Assembly (NCBI RefSeq): GCF_009498035.1
Contig: NZ_CP034550.1
Location: 6,510,001-6,574,000 of the forward strand
Length of the DNA stretch: 64,000 nucleotides
Reading direction: 5' to 3'
Source of the DNA: Saccharothrix syringae
Lineage (GTDB): Bacteria > Actinomycetota > Actinomycetes > Mycobacteriales > Pseudonocardiaceae
Below the pieces are notes generated by a model, which saw nothing but the letters and a program-made list of their open reading frames with translations, did not search any database and had not been told where the DNA came from. The position numbers were made by a program, and so were the translations under genes. The first letter of the stretch is position 1. Each line of letters begins with the position of its first letter. Positions 46,243 through 54,382 of the stretch are shown here, in pieces.

Positions 46243-47217
46243 ATGGCGCGCACCGGAACCGACCAGTCCCCGCCCCTGCCCGCCGACGCCGGCACGTCGG
46301 TGTTCTCCAACGGCCACGTCCCGCGCCGGCGCGGGCTCGTGCTCCTCGTCAGCTCCGTCGTCGGCTTCCTGCTCACCGTGGTCTGGTCGGCGGAGTTCGT
46401 CGACGCCACGATCGGCGACGCCGTGGCCAACACCCTGCTGGGCCACGACGCCAAGGACACGCCGATCGCGGGCGTGGCGGCGGGCATCGCGTTCGCCTTC
46501 GCCACCGGCGTGGCGGGCACCTTCACCGCGTGCAACATCGCCGCGTTCGGCGCGGTGGCCCCGCTGCTGGGCTCGTCGTCCTCGCGCTGGACCCGGTTGC
46601 GCACCACCCTCAAGCCCCTGGGCCGGCTGGCCGCCGGCATGATCCCTGTGTCGGCGCTGTACGGCGTGCTGGTCGGGCTGGTGGGCACGCGGATGCCGCA
46701 GTTCTCCACCGCCGCCGCCCAGCCCGGCGTGCTCAACGCCCGCAGCGTCCAGTCCCTGGTGGTGTTCGGCGTCATCGGCCTGGTGATGGTGTACCTGGGG
46801 CTGGCCGCGCTGGGCTACGTGCGCGACCCCTTCCGGCGGATCGCCCGCCGGTTCCCCAACGCGCCCGTGGTGTTCATGGGCGTCCTCATTGGAGGATTCC
46901 TCATCGGTCGCCCGTTCGGGTTATTCCGCCAGATGTTCCGTGACGCGGCGGAAAGCCGGAATCCCCTGTACGGGGCAGCGGCGTTCACCCTTCAGTCGAT
47001 CGGCAACATCGTGATCATGGCGCTAGTGTTCCTCGCACTGGCGTACCTCACCGGCGGCCGTTTGCAGCGGTGGCTCTCGACCGATCCGGCGAGGGTCGCC
47101 GCGCTCACGGCCGCCGCGCTGATCGTCGCCGGCGTCTTCACCTTCCTGTACTGGGACGTCAGGCTGCTGGCACGGCGGGAGATCATCCCCTGGTACCCGA
47201 CGGCGCCCTGGTCCTGA
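46243..47217 (+). CDS. Polytopic membrane protein with GTFTACNIA motif, copy 2
   Basis: The 324-aa protein starts at ATG 46243 with GGAGGAG 6-12 bases ahead. It is a clear paralogue of the protein at 37055: SAEFVDATIGDAVANTLLGH, GVAGTFTACNIAAFGAV, LIGGFLIGRPFGLFRQMFRD, ESRNPLYGAAAFTLQSIGN and the tail WYPTAPW. About seven membrane helices are predicted, with one conserved Cys. It is divergent from the PKS. It does not resemble UnbU, the RnfD-like membrane protein usually found by enediyne PKSs. Function unknown; redox transfer or export of the lipophilic polyene are possibilities. Confidence 0.8.
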   Translation: MARTGTDQSPPLPADAGTSVFSNGHVPRRRGLVLLVSSVVGFLLTVVWSAEFVDATIGDAVANTLLGHDAKDTPIAGVAAGIAFAFATGVAGTFTACNIAAFGAVAPLLGSSSSRWTRLRTTLKPLGRLAAGMIPVSALYGVLVGLVGTRMPQFSTAAAQPGVLNARSVQSLVVFGVIGLVMVYLGLAALGYVRDPFRRIARRFPNAPVVFMGVLIGGFLIGRPFGLFRQMFRDAAESRNPLYGAAAFTLQSIGNIVIMALVFLALAYLTGGRLQRWLSTDPARVAALTAAALIVAGVFTFLYWDVRLLARREIIPWYPTAPWS

Positions 47218-47237
47218 CCCGCGTCGAAGGGACACCC

Positions 47238-48302
47238 ATGCCCATACCCACCGAGCCGATCGGCAGCGTGCCCCGGCCGCCGGAGCTGATCCAGGGCTTC
47301 CAGGACCACGCGGAGGGCCGCATCGACGACGCCGCGCTGCGGGAGCTGACCGACGCGGCGCTGGCCGACACGGTGAGCCGCATGGCCGCCACCGGTTCCC
47401 CGGTGGTCACCGACGGTGAGCAGGACAAGCCGAGCTTCCTCACCTACCCGGTGGCGGGCATCCCGGACCTGGCACCCGGCGGCGCGGTGGTCCCGTTCGC
47501 CGACGGCCACACCCGGCAGCTCCCGGTGCTGACCAGCGGCCCGTTCCGGTACGCCGCGCACGCGGTCGACCAGCTCCGCGCCGCCCGGCGGCTCACCGAC
47601 CTGCCGGTCAAGCAGGCCGTCATCGCGCCCTCGGCGCTGAGCCTGCTCTACCCGCCCGACGGCATCGACGGCTACCCGCGCGAGAGGTTCCTGGCGGACC
47701 TGGCGGACGAGGCCGAGGCCGACATCCGGCAGTGCCTGGAGGCCGGCGCCGACTCGGTGCAGCTCGACTTCACCGAGGGCAGGCTGTCGCTCAAGCTCGA
47801 CCCGTCCGGCGGCCTGCTGCGCGACTTCACCGCGCTGATCACCACCGTGCTGGAGCGGTTCTCCGCCGAGGAGCGCGCCCGGATCGGCGTGCACACCTGC
47901 CCCGGCGGCGACCAGGACTCCACGCACAGCGCGGACGTCGACTACGCGGAGCTGCTGCCGACGCTGTTCGCGTTGCCGGCGGGCCGGTTCTACGTGCAGC
48001 TCGCGAGCGAGCCCGACCGCGGGCGGGTGCTGGCCGTGATCCGGGACCACCTGCCCGCCGGCGCGCGGGTGTTCGTCGGCGTCGTCGACCCGATCGACCC
48101 CCGCGTCGAAACGGCCGAGGAGGTGCGCGACCGCGTGCTGGAGGCGGCGCGGTTCATCCCGCTGGAGCAGCTGGGCACCTGCGACGACTGCGGTTTCTCG
48201 CCGTTCGCCGACGACATGTCCACCTCGCGCGACACCGCGTTCGCCAAGATCGCCGCCCGCGTCGAGGGCACGCGGCTCGCCGCCGAGGCGCTGGGCGCCT
48301 GA
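47238..48302 (+). CDS. MetE/UROD-like zinc methyltransferase-type protein
   Basis: The 354-aa protein starts at ATG 47238, 20 bp after the membrane-protein stop. It resembles the C-terminal barrel of cobalamin-independent methionine synthase: GSVPRPPELI, VTDGEQDKPSFLTYP, SVQLDFTEGRLSLKLD, the zinc-ligand pair in IGVHTCPGGD, and the final Cys ligand in LGTCDDCGFSPFADDMST. Full MetE is near 750 residues; this is the one-domain form. Such proteins transfer methyl groups to thiols or act on other substrates. In the cluster it could methylate a sulfur, or recycle methionine for a SAM-dependent step. Confidence 0.85.
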   Translation: MPIPTEPIGSVPRPPELIQGFQDHAEGRIDDAALRELTDAALADTVSRMAATGSPVVTDGEQDKPSFLTYPVAGIPDLAPGGAVVPFADGHTRQLPVLTSGPFRYAAHAVDQLRAARRLTDLPVKQAVIAPSALSLLYPPDGIDGYPRERFLADLADEAEADIRQCLEAGADSVQLDFTEGRLSLKLDPSGGLLRDFTALITTVLERFSAEERARIGVHTCPGGDQDSTHSADVDYAELLPTLFALPAGRFYVQLASEPDRGRVLAVIRDHLPAGARVFVGVVDPIDPRVETAEEVRDRVLEAARFIPLEQLGTCDDCGFSPFADDMSTSRDTAFAKIAARVEGTRLAAEALGA

Positions 48303-48307
48303 CCGGT

Positions 48308-48339
48308 CCTGTCGGTGCCGCGCGGGCGGCGCCGACAGG
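48308..48339. terminator. Bidirectional hairpin terminator
   Basis: A 12-bp inverted repeat with one wobble pair (48308-48319 with 48328-48339, 8-base loop) lies between the stops of convergent genes ending at 48302 and 48342. It probably serves both. Confidence 0.7.
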
Positions 48340-48341
48340 GC

Positions 48342-49223
48342 TCAGGGCATCCGGAGCTTGCGCAGGAAGGCCGGCAGCAGCCACGGGCGGCGGCCCCACA
48401 CCACCAGCGACCCGCTCATCGCCGCCCGCGCGCGGCCCACCCGCCGGAACAGCACCAGGTTCAGCACCGAGGGCCGGAACCGCAGGTGCACGTCGACGTC
48501 CGCGCCGGGCTCCTCCACCCTGGCGACGCCGTCCTCCAGCACCATCACCAGCGGGGCGGTGTGGTTGGAGTGGAACCGCACCGCGATCCGGTCCGGCCGC
48601 ACGGGCCGGTCGTCCAGCAGCCGGCCGTAGCCGTGCCGGGTGAGGTCGACCAGGAACAGGTCGACGAACAGCGCGGCCTGCTCGTCCGGGACGTGCCAGG
48701 GTCGCCGGGACGCGCGGGCGATGTCGTGGCCGTGCACCAGCAGCTCGTTGGCCATGTGCGCGAACACCCCGGCCAGCGAGAGCCGGGAACCGCCGAGCCA
48801 GCCGTGCACGCGCTCGGGGTCGGCGTCGGCGGTGGTGTCGAGCATCTCCGCGACCGAGGCGCGCAGCAGGTCGGCCAGCCGCGCCGGGGCGCGCTCGGTG
48901 AAGCTCGCGAGCTGCACGGGGTTGACGTCGGTGGCGAGCGTGTCGAGCGTCGCGCCCGCCATGCGCGGGCGCACCTCGGGGATGGGGAAGGGCTTCGCGC
49001 CGTCGGCGACGACGGCGGTGTTGTTCCACGCGATGCCGGTCACGTGCGCCGCGGTGTCGGCCACCGTCCAGTCCGCCGTGGCCCTGGCCGCGGGGTCGGG
49101 CGCGGAGGCGACCAGGTCGGCGAACCGCTCCCCCGCCTCGCGGACGGCGGCGCGGGCCGCCGCCCACCGCTCGGGCGTGACGCGGCTCGCGGCCGGTGTG
49201 CCGGGTCCGGGTGAGTGCCCCAC
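48342..49223 (-). CDS. Maleylpyruvate-isomerase-fold (DinB-like) protein with SCP2-like tail
   Basis: The 293-aa protein starts at GTG (complement 49221-49223) behind GGAG. The N-terminal four-helix domain is of the mycothiol-dependent maleylpyruvate isomerase type: FADLVASAPDPAARATADWT, VADTAAHVTGIAWNN and FAHMANELLVHGHDIARA, with His residues in the metal-binding pattern. The C-terminal ~100 residues (VRFHSNHTAPLVMVLEDG, VDVHLRFRPSVLNLVLFRRV) resemble an SCP2 lipid-binding domain. This pair is common in actinobacteria. It could isomerise or conjugate a reactive intermediate with mycothiol, which would suit a cytotoxic product, but that is inference. Confidence 0.85.
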   Translation of the reverse strand: MGHSPGPGTPAASRVTPERWAAARAAVREAGERFADLVASAPDPAARATADWTVADTAAHVTGIAWNNTAVVADGAKPFPIPEVRPRMAGATLDTLATDVNPVQLASFTERAPARLADLLRASVAEMLDTTADADPERVHGWLGGSRLSLAGVFAHMANELLVHGHDIARASRRPWHVPDEQAALFVDLFLVDLTRHGYGRLLDDRPVRPDRIAVRFHSNHTAPLVMVLEDGVARVEEPGADVDVHLRFRPSVLNLVLFRRVGRARAAMSGSLVVWGRRPWLLPAFLRKLRMP

Positions 49224-49663
49224 CGCTCCGCCTTCCCGCCCGGGGCGCCGGGCTCCTCGGGATCGTCTCGGACCCGACCCGACCCGACCCGATCGGCTCG
49301 GCTCGGGTCGGGTCGGGTCGGTCGTGCCGGATCGGCTCGGATCGCCGACGCCGTCCAGCGTCCCGGTCCCGGTCCCGGCGGCGCATCTCCGACATTGCCC
49401 TCTTACGCGCGCCGCCCCCGCTCCCGGCATCGGCAATCCGCGAGAAGTGGAACGCGAGACCTAACGGTGTAATGCTTTATGCGAAGTCCCGCGGAGGACG
49501 CGATTCCCGCCCCGGCGCCCGACGCCCGCGGCCGATCGGTCCCGCCCCTCCCCGCCGCCCGCGCGAGCACGGGAGGAGTAGTGGGCCCGCCGTCCGGATC
49601 AGGACGATCGAACCGGTGGCGCCACGCCGCCCCGGCCACCTCGACCACAAGGGGGCGATCCCG
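49224..49663. promoter_or_regulatory. 440-bp control region upstream of the UbiB-kinase operon
   Basis: It contains a GACCC-repeat hairpin (see 49275-49320) and CCTAACGGTGTAATGC at 49460-49475. The latter matches 15 of 16 bases, on the opposite strand, of the TetR/carotenoid-oxygenase promoter at 60198-60213. The stretch after it (TAATGCTTTATG) is A/T-rich. An in-frame ATG at 49472 would give an Arg/Pro-rich extension that does not look like protein, so I place the gene start at 49664. Confidence 0.55.
49275..49320. repeat. Pentamer-repeat hairpin (GACCC/GGGTC)
   Basis: Three and a half copies of GACCC face the same number of GGGTC, giving an 18-bp perfect stem (49275-49292 with 49303-49320) and a 10-base loop. 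It sits just upstream of the leftward isomerase-fold gene and could act as an attenuator or a barrier between divergent units. Confidence 0.7.
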
Positions 49664-50977
49664 ATGACGATCACCGGTCGCCTGCTCCGGCTGCCCGGCC
49701 TCGTGCTGCGCGGGTCGTGGGTGGGCGCGGTCGTGCTGGCACACGCCCTGGCCGTCGCCGCCTCGACCGCCACCGCCCGGCTGCGCGGCGACGCCGCCGG
49801 GCGGGGCCTGCGCGACGGCGAGCGGTGGGTCCGCGTGCTGACCCGCCTCGGCCCCTCCTACATCAAGATCGGCCAGCTGCTGAGCACGCGGCGCGACCTG
49901 CTGCCCGACGCGGTGACCACGCCCCTGGCCCGGCTCACCGACTCGGCCAGGCCACCGCGCCGCCGCCGCGTCGCGCGGGCCGTGCGGCGCGCCTACCGGG
50001 ACCGGCCGTGGCCGTTCCGGGAGTTCCGCTGGGAACCGGTGGCCTGCGGCAGCATCGCCACCGTCCACGAGGCGGTCACCCTGGACGGCAGGCACGTCGC
50101 GGTCAAGGTGCGCCGCCCCGGGGTCGCGGGCGTCATGTGGCGGGACTTCACGCTGACCGCCGCCGCCATGACCGCGCTGGGCCTGGTGCCCCGGCTGCGC
50201 CGGATGCCGTTCAAGCTCATGCACGACCAGGTCGGCGGCGCGATCCTGCGACAGCTGGACTTCCGGGCGGAGGCCGGGGCGCTGGCCTCGCTGCGCGCCA
50301 ACCTGTCGGGGTTCGGCAACGTCCGCGTCCCGGCGCCGCTGCCCGAGCTGTGCACCGACGAGACCGTGGTCATGGAGTACGTCCCGGACCTGACCCGCTT
50401 CGCACCCGGCGACCTCGACGCCGACACGCGCCGCGCGGTGGTGCGGGCGGTGCTGGCCGCCATCTACGAGATGCTGTTCGTCGACGGCGTGGTCCACTGC
50501 GACCTGCACCCCGGCAACCTCTACTTCGACCGCCGCGCGCACCTGGTGGTGCTGGACGCGGGCTTCGTCATCCGCCTGCCCGACGCGGTGCGCCGGTCGT
50601 TCGCGGACTTCTTCATCAACATGGCGCTGGGCGACGGTTGGATGTGCGGGCAGATCGTCATCGACAGCGCCGCCCAGGTCGCCGAGGACAGCGACCTGGA
50701 GGGGTTCCGCACCGGCCTGCGCGAGCTGGTCGCCGAGACCTCCGGGGCGAAGTCCGGCGAGTTCGACCTGGCCCGCTTCGCCGGGCGGCTGTTCGACCTC
50801 CAGCGCCGGTTCGGCCTGTTCCCGGCGCCCGAGTTCGCCTTCCCCCTGCTGTCGCTGCTGGTCATCGAGGGGATGATCAAGGGTTTCGACTCCGACGTCG
50901 ACTTCCAGGCGGAGGCGATGCCGGTCCTGCGCCGGCGCAACACCCCACGTGCCGCCGAATCCACTGCTGAAAGGTGA
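49664..50977 (+). CDS. UbiB/ABC1-family atypical kinase
   Basis: The 437-aa protein starts at ATG 49664 with GGGGGCG ahead. It has the KxGQ motif in YIKIGQLLSTRRDLLP, ATP-site residues in GSIATVHEA and VAVKVRRPG, and the catalytic region VHCDLHPGNLYF, VVLDAGFV. A hydrophobic segment lies near the start (WVGAVVLAHALAVAAST). UbiB proteins support synthesis or handling of isoprenoid quinones and other hydrophobic metabolites at membranes. It heads a three-gene run with a CMD-fold protein and an SDR, a context that suggests a cluster role with a lipophilic intermediate rather than quinone supply. Confidence 0.92.
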   Translation: MTITGRLLRLPGLVLRGSWVGAVVLAHALAVAASTATARLRGDAAGRGLRDGERWVRVLTRLGPSYIKIGQLLSTRRDLLPDAVTTPLARLTDSARPPRRRRVARAVRRAYRDRPWPFREFRWEPVACGSIATVHEAVTLDGRHVAVKVRRPGVAGVMWRDFTLTAAAMTALGLVPRLRRMPFKLMHDQVGGAILRQLDFRAEAGALASLRANLSGFGNVRVPAPLPELCTDETVVMEYVPDLTRFAPGDLDADTRRAVVRAVLAAIYEMLFVDGVVHCDLHPGNLYFDRRAHLVVLDAGFVIRLPDAVRRSFADFFINMALGDGWMCGQIVIDSAAQVAEDSDLEGFRTGLRELVAETSGAKSGEFDLARFAGRLFDLQRRFGLFPAPEFAFPLLSLLVIEGMIKGFDSDVDFQAEAMPVLRRRNTPRAAESTAER

Positions 50978-50984
50978 GTCGAGC

Positions 50985-51644
50985 ATGGACGCAACCACCC
51001 ACGTCCGGGTGCCGCTGATCGCCGAGGACCAGGCCGAGGGCCGCCTCGCCGAGCTGTACGAGGAGATCAAGCAGGCGACCAACCTGCCGTTCGTGCCGGA
51101 CATGTTCCGCCTCACGTCCACCCGGCCGGACCTGCTCGAAGCCGTCGTGGCCGGCTACAAGGGCATGTACCTGGGGGGTGTGCTGCCGCGGCAGACGCGC
51201 GAGCTGATCTCCGCCTGGACGTCGAAGGTGAACGAGTGCCCGTACTGCGTCGGCACGCACAACTTCTTCTACCGCGCGTTCGGCGGTCCGGAGGAGATCG
51301 CCAAGGCGGTCGAGTCCGCGACGACCGCCGACGACCTGCCGGTGGACGAGCGCACGAAGGTGCTGCTGCGCCTGCTGACCAAGCTCAGCCGCGAGGCGTA
51401 CAAGGTCACCGACGAGGACTGGCGGCACGCCCTGGAGGCGGGCTGGACCGCCGAGGAGCTGCTGGAGGCGTTCTTCACCTCCTCGATGTTCAACTTCATC
51501 ACCCGCATGGTCGACGGCCTGGGCCTGGGCCTGTCCGTGGCGGCGAGCCGGGTCTCCCGGCAGGAGGTGCCCCGGGCAGCGCCGCCGCAGGAGCTCCCGC
51601 GGGAGATCCCGTCGCAGCAGGTCCCGGCCGGGGACGACCGGTGA
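50985..51644 (+). CDS. AhpD/CMD-fold protein 2
   Basis: The 219-aa protein starts at ATG 50985, 7 bp after the UbiB-like stop. The active motif is complete: C85-P-Y-C88 and H92 in VNECPYCVGTH. N-terminal IAEDQAEGRLAELYEEIKQA and later LLEAFFTSSMFNFITRMVDG are typical of carboxymuconolactone-decarboxylase-like alkylhydroperoxidases. The last ~35 residues are a Pro/Gln/Glu-rich tail. Its stop overlaps the GTG of the following SDR (GTGA), so translation is coupled. It may protect or oxidise a thiol-reactive intermediate. Confidence 0.9.
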   Translation: MDATTHVRVPLIAEDQAEGRLAELYEEIKQATNLPFVPDMFRLTSTRPDLLEAVVAGYKGMYLGGVLPRQTRELISAWTSKVNECPYCVGTHNFFYRAFGGPEEIAKAVESATTADDLPVDERTKVLLRLLTKLSREAYKVTDEDWRHALEAGWTAEELLEAFFTSSMFNFITRMVDGLGLGLSVAASRVSRQEVPRAAPPQELPREIPSQQVPAGDDR

Positions 51645-52510
51645 GCCCGTCGCGCGCGGTCCTGATCACCGGGGTCAACTCCTCCGGTGGGCTGTCCTCG
51701 GGCACGGGCCGCGCCACGGCGCTGCGCCTGCACCGCGCCGGTTGGCCGGTGTACGCCACCGGCCGCAACCTCGACGGGTTGAAGGACCTGGCCGAGGAGG
51801 GCATCACCACGCTGCGGGTGGACGTCACCGACGAGGAGTCGATGGTGGCCGCGGTGGAGCGGGTCACCGAGGACCACGGCTCGGTCGGCGTGCTGGTCAA
51901 CAACGCCGCCTACAGCCTCAACGGCACCATCGGCGAGACGCCGCTGGAGCAGGTGCGGCGGCAGTTCGAGACGAACTTCTTCGGCCTGTCGCGGATGACG
52001 CAACTGGTGCTGCCGGGGATGCGCGAGCAGCGGTCGGGCCGCGTCGTGATGATGTCGTCGATCTTCGGCCTGTTCGCCACCCCCGGCCGCGGCTACTACC
52101 AGGCCACCAAGCACGCCCTGGAGGCCATCGGCGACTCGCTGCGGCTGGAGGTGGCGCCGTGGGGCATCAAGGTGGTGATCATCGAGCCCTCGCCGATCCT
52201 GGGGTCGTTCGTGCCCACCACCGTCGGCGACCTCGGCCTGGCCACCGACAGCGACCTGTACGCCGACTTCTGGGAGCGGTTCGTGGCCTGGCACGGCGCC
52301 TACCGCGAGGTCGACCACCCCAGGGGCCGGGGGCGGACCTCGGTGCGCTCGGGCAAGGTCGCCGAGGTGATCGAGAAGGCCATCACGGCGCCCAACCCCC
52401 GCATCCGCTACCGGATCGGCATCCCGGTGCGGCTGCTGGGCCCGCAGCGGGCGATCTTCGGCGACCGGGCCTGGGAGGCGTTCGTCACCAGGTTCTTCCC
52501 GCAGCCGTAG
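51641..52510 (+). CDS. Short-chain dehydrogenase/reductase
   Basis: The 289-aa protein starts at GTG 51641, overlapping the CMD-fold stop by four bases. The cofactor motif is unusual: TGVNSSGGLSSGTGRATALR, with extra residues between the glycines. The NNAA motif occurs in VLVNNAAYSLNGT, the catalytic Ser in VVMMSSIFGLF, and Tyr/Lys in YYQATKHALEA. It resembles 17-beta-HSD-like or ketoreductase SDRs acting on hydrophobic ketones. As the last gene of the UbiB-CMD-SDR unit it ends just before a long palindrome. Confidence 0.9.
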   Translation: MSPSRAVLITGVNSSGGLSSGTGRATALRLHRAGWPVYATGRNLDGLKDLAEEGITTLRVDVTDEESMVAAVERVTEDHGSVGVLVNNAAYSLNGTIGETPLEQVRRQFETNFFGLSRMTQLVLPGMREQRSGRVVMMSSIFGLFATPGRGYYQATKHALEAIGDSLRLEVAPWGIKVVIIEPSPILGSFVPTTVGDLGLATDSDLYADFWERFVAWHGAYREVDHPRGRGRTSVRSGKVAEVIEKAITAPNPRIRYRIGIPVRLLGPQRAIFGDRAWEAFVTRFFPQP

Positions 52511-52516
52511 GACCCG

Positions 52517-52570
52517 CGCGTGACGACAGCGGCTCCGGACCACGTGGTCCGGAGCCGCTGTCGTCACGCG
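52517..52570. terminator. Perfect 54-bp palindrome, bidirectional terminator
   Basis: Positions 52517-52543 and 52544-52570 are perfect complements: a 27-bp stem with no spacer. It lies between the stops of two convergent genes (52510 and 52575). A bidirectional terminator is the simplest reading. Confidence 0.85.
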
Positions 52571-52574
52571 GTGT

Positions 52575-54122
52575 TCAGCCCTCGCGCAGCCAGTCCGACA
52601 TCCGCTCGCCGATCATGATGGAGGTCAGGTTGGTGTTGGCGCGCACCGTGCTCGGCATGACGGAGGCGTCGCAGACGTGCAGGGCCTCCAAGCCGTGCAC
52701 CGCGCCGCGCGGGTCGACGACCGCGTCGGGGTCGCTCGCCGGGCCCATGCGGACCGTGCCGGTCGGGTGGTAGGCGCTCTCCAGGCTCGTCTTGACGTAC
52801 TGGCGGACCATGTCGTCCTTGTCGATCATGGCGTCGCGCAGCACCACGAACCCCTGTCCCAGGTCGAGGATGTCCGGGTGGTGGGCCAGCTGCCACGCGG
52901 TGCGCACGCCGTCGACCAGGACGTCCATCTCGCGCTCGTCGTCGAGGAAGTTGAGCGCGATGACCGGCCGGGCGGCGGGGTCGGTGGAGGGCAGCGTGAC
53001 CCGGCCGCGCGAGCCGGGCCGCTGCGCCACCACCATCACGCCGAGGATCTCGTCGGTGCCCGAGAGCATCTGGAGCTCCGGGAAGGGCCCCAGGTCGAAG
53101 TGGTTGACCATGTAGTACTGGAGGTCGTTGAACTCGCCGGTGACCGGCGAGGTGGTCCGCAGGATCTCCTGGAGGAACGCCCGGGTGCGGTCCACGGCAC
53201 CGGGCCGCGGCACCAGGAACGCGCCGGTGCGCTGGTGGTCGACCAGGTTCGCGCCGACGCCGGGCAGGTCGGCGCGGACGTCGACGCCGAGCCGGCGCAG
53301 GTCCTCGGCCGGGCCGACGCCCGAGCGCAGCAGGATCGCGGGCGAGGCGACCGCGCCCGCGGCGAGCACCACCCGGCGGCCCGCCACCAGCTCGTGGGAG
53401 CCGCCGCCGGTGGACGCCAGCACGCCGACCGCCCGGGAGCCCTCGAACACCACGCGGTCGACCACCGTGCCGGAGCGGATCTCCAGGTTCGCCCGGTCGC
53501 GGACCAGGCTCAGGTAGGTCGTGGCGGTGGTGGCGCGGTGCACCGCGTCGTGGCGGGTCGAGGGGATCGACCCGATCCCGGTGGCCTCCGGGTGGTTGTG
53601 GTCCTTGACCTCCGGAAAACCCGCCCGCAGGCACGACTCCACGAACGCGGTCTGCCCCGGCGCCAGCTCCTCCGGCCGCCAGCGCCGGATCGGCATGGGA
53701 CCGCCGCCGCCGTGGTACTCGCCCTCGCCGAAGTCCAGGTCGTGCTCCAGCCTGCGGAAGTGGGGCAGCACGTCGGCGTAGGACCAGCCCGGGTTCCCGG
53801 CCGCGGCCCAGTCGTCGTAGTCGGCAGGCACGCCGCGCAGCCCGACCGTCGCGCCGACCGCGGAGGACCCGCCGGTGGCCCGGCCGCGCGGGTAGCGGAT
53901 GCGGCGGCCGTCGTGCACCTCCGCGCGGAAGGCCCAGTCCTGGCCGGTGAACGACATGGTCCGGCCGTAGCGGATCTCCTCCGGGATCTCCTCCGGCGTG
54001 ACGTGGTCCGGACCGCCCTCCAGCAGCAGCACGCGCCGCGCGGGGTCCTCGCTGAGCCGGACCGCGAGCGCCGCGCCGGCCGATCCGGCACCGACGATGA
54101 TGTCGTCAAAGTGAGCCGTCAT
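52575..54122 (-). CDS. GMC-family FAD-dependent oxidoreductase
   Basis: The 515-aa protein starts at ATG (complement 54120-54122). It opens with the FAD motif DIIVGAGSAGAALAVRLSED, has the GMC signature RYPRGRATGGSSAVGATVG, and ends with the conserved HPTGTVRMGPASDPDAVVD and TNLTSIMIGERMSDWL. The catalytic His is in SAYHPTGTVRMG and a second family-typical Asn lies near the C-terminus. GMC enzymes oxidise alcohols to aldehydes or ketones. Here it could oxidise an alcohol set by the P450 or flavin monooxygenases. It is divergent from DUF1702. Confidence 0.92.
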   Translation of the reverse strand: MTAHFDDIIVGAGSAGAALAVRLSEDPARRVLLLEGGPDHVTPEEIPEEIRYGRTMSFTGQDWAFRAEVHDGRRIRYPRGRATGGSSAVGATVGLRGVPADYDDWAAAGNPGWSYADVLPHFRRLEHDLDFGEGEYHGGGGPMPIRRWRPEELAPGQTAFVESCLRAGFPEVKDHNHPEATGIGSIPSTRHDAVHRATTATTYLSLVRDRANLEIRSGTVVDRVVFEGSRAVGVLASTGGGSHELVAGRRVVLAAGAVASPAILLRSGVGPAEDLRRLGVDVRADLPGVGANLVDHQRTGAFLVPRPGAVDRTRAFLQEILRTTSPVTGEFNDLQYYMVNHFDLGPFPELQMLSGTDEILGVMVVAQRPGSRGRVTLPSTDPAARPVIALNFLDDEREMDVLVDGVRTAWQLAHHPDILDLGQGFVVLRDAMIDKDDMVRQYVKTSLESAYHPTGTVRMGPASDPDAVVDPRGAVHGLEALHVCDASVMPSTVRANTNLTSIMIGERMSDWLREG

Positions 54123-54382
54123 GAGTGTCCTCGGGATTTGTCGGCACTTCGGGCGCAGAGTCTGCGTCCCCCTCCGGCCCGAGCGTCGCACCCGCCCCGG
54201 CATCCTGCTACTCACCACTTGCCCGCCGTGATCACCGGTCCGGGAATGCCCGCGACCGGGTGTCGCCGGTGGTGTGCCGAATGGTTCGCACGCTCGAAGT
54301 AGGCACCCTGCGCTACCCCGCCGGACGATTTCCGGGAGTCCTCAGTGCCGCGTTCGCGCGCGGCAGGGCGAAGGGAGCGAAA

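Noticed and set aside
37055..47217. Membrane proteins as UnbU homologues
   Set aside because: UnbU-like proteins resemble RnfD/NqrB in my memory of the family. These two share different motifs (GTFTACNIA, ESxNPLYGA) with each other and not with that pattern.
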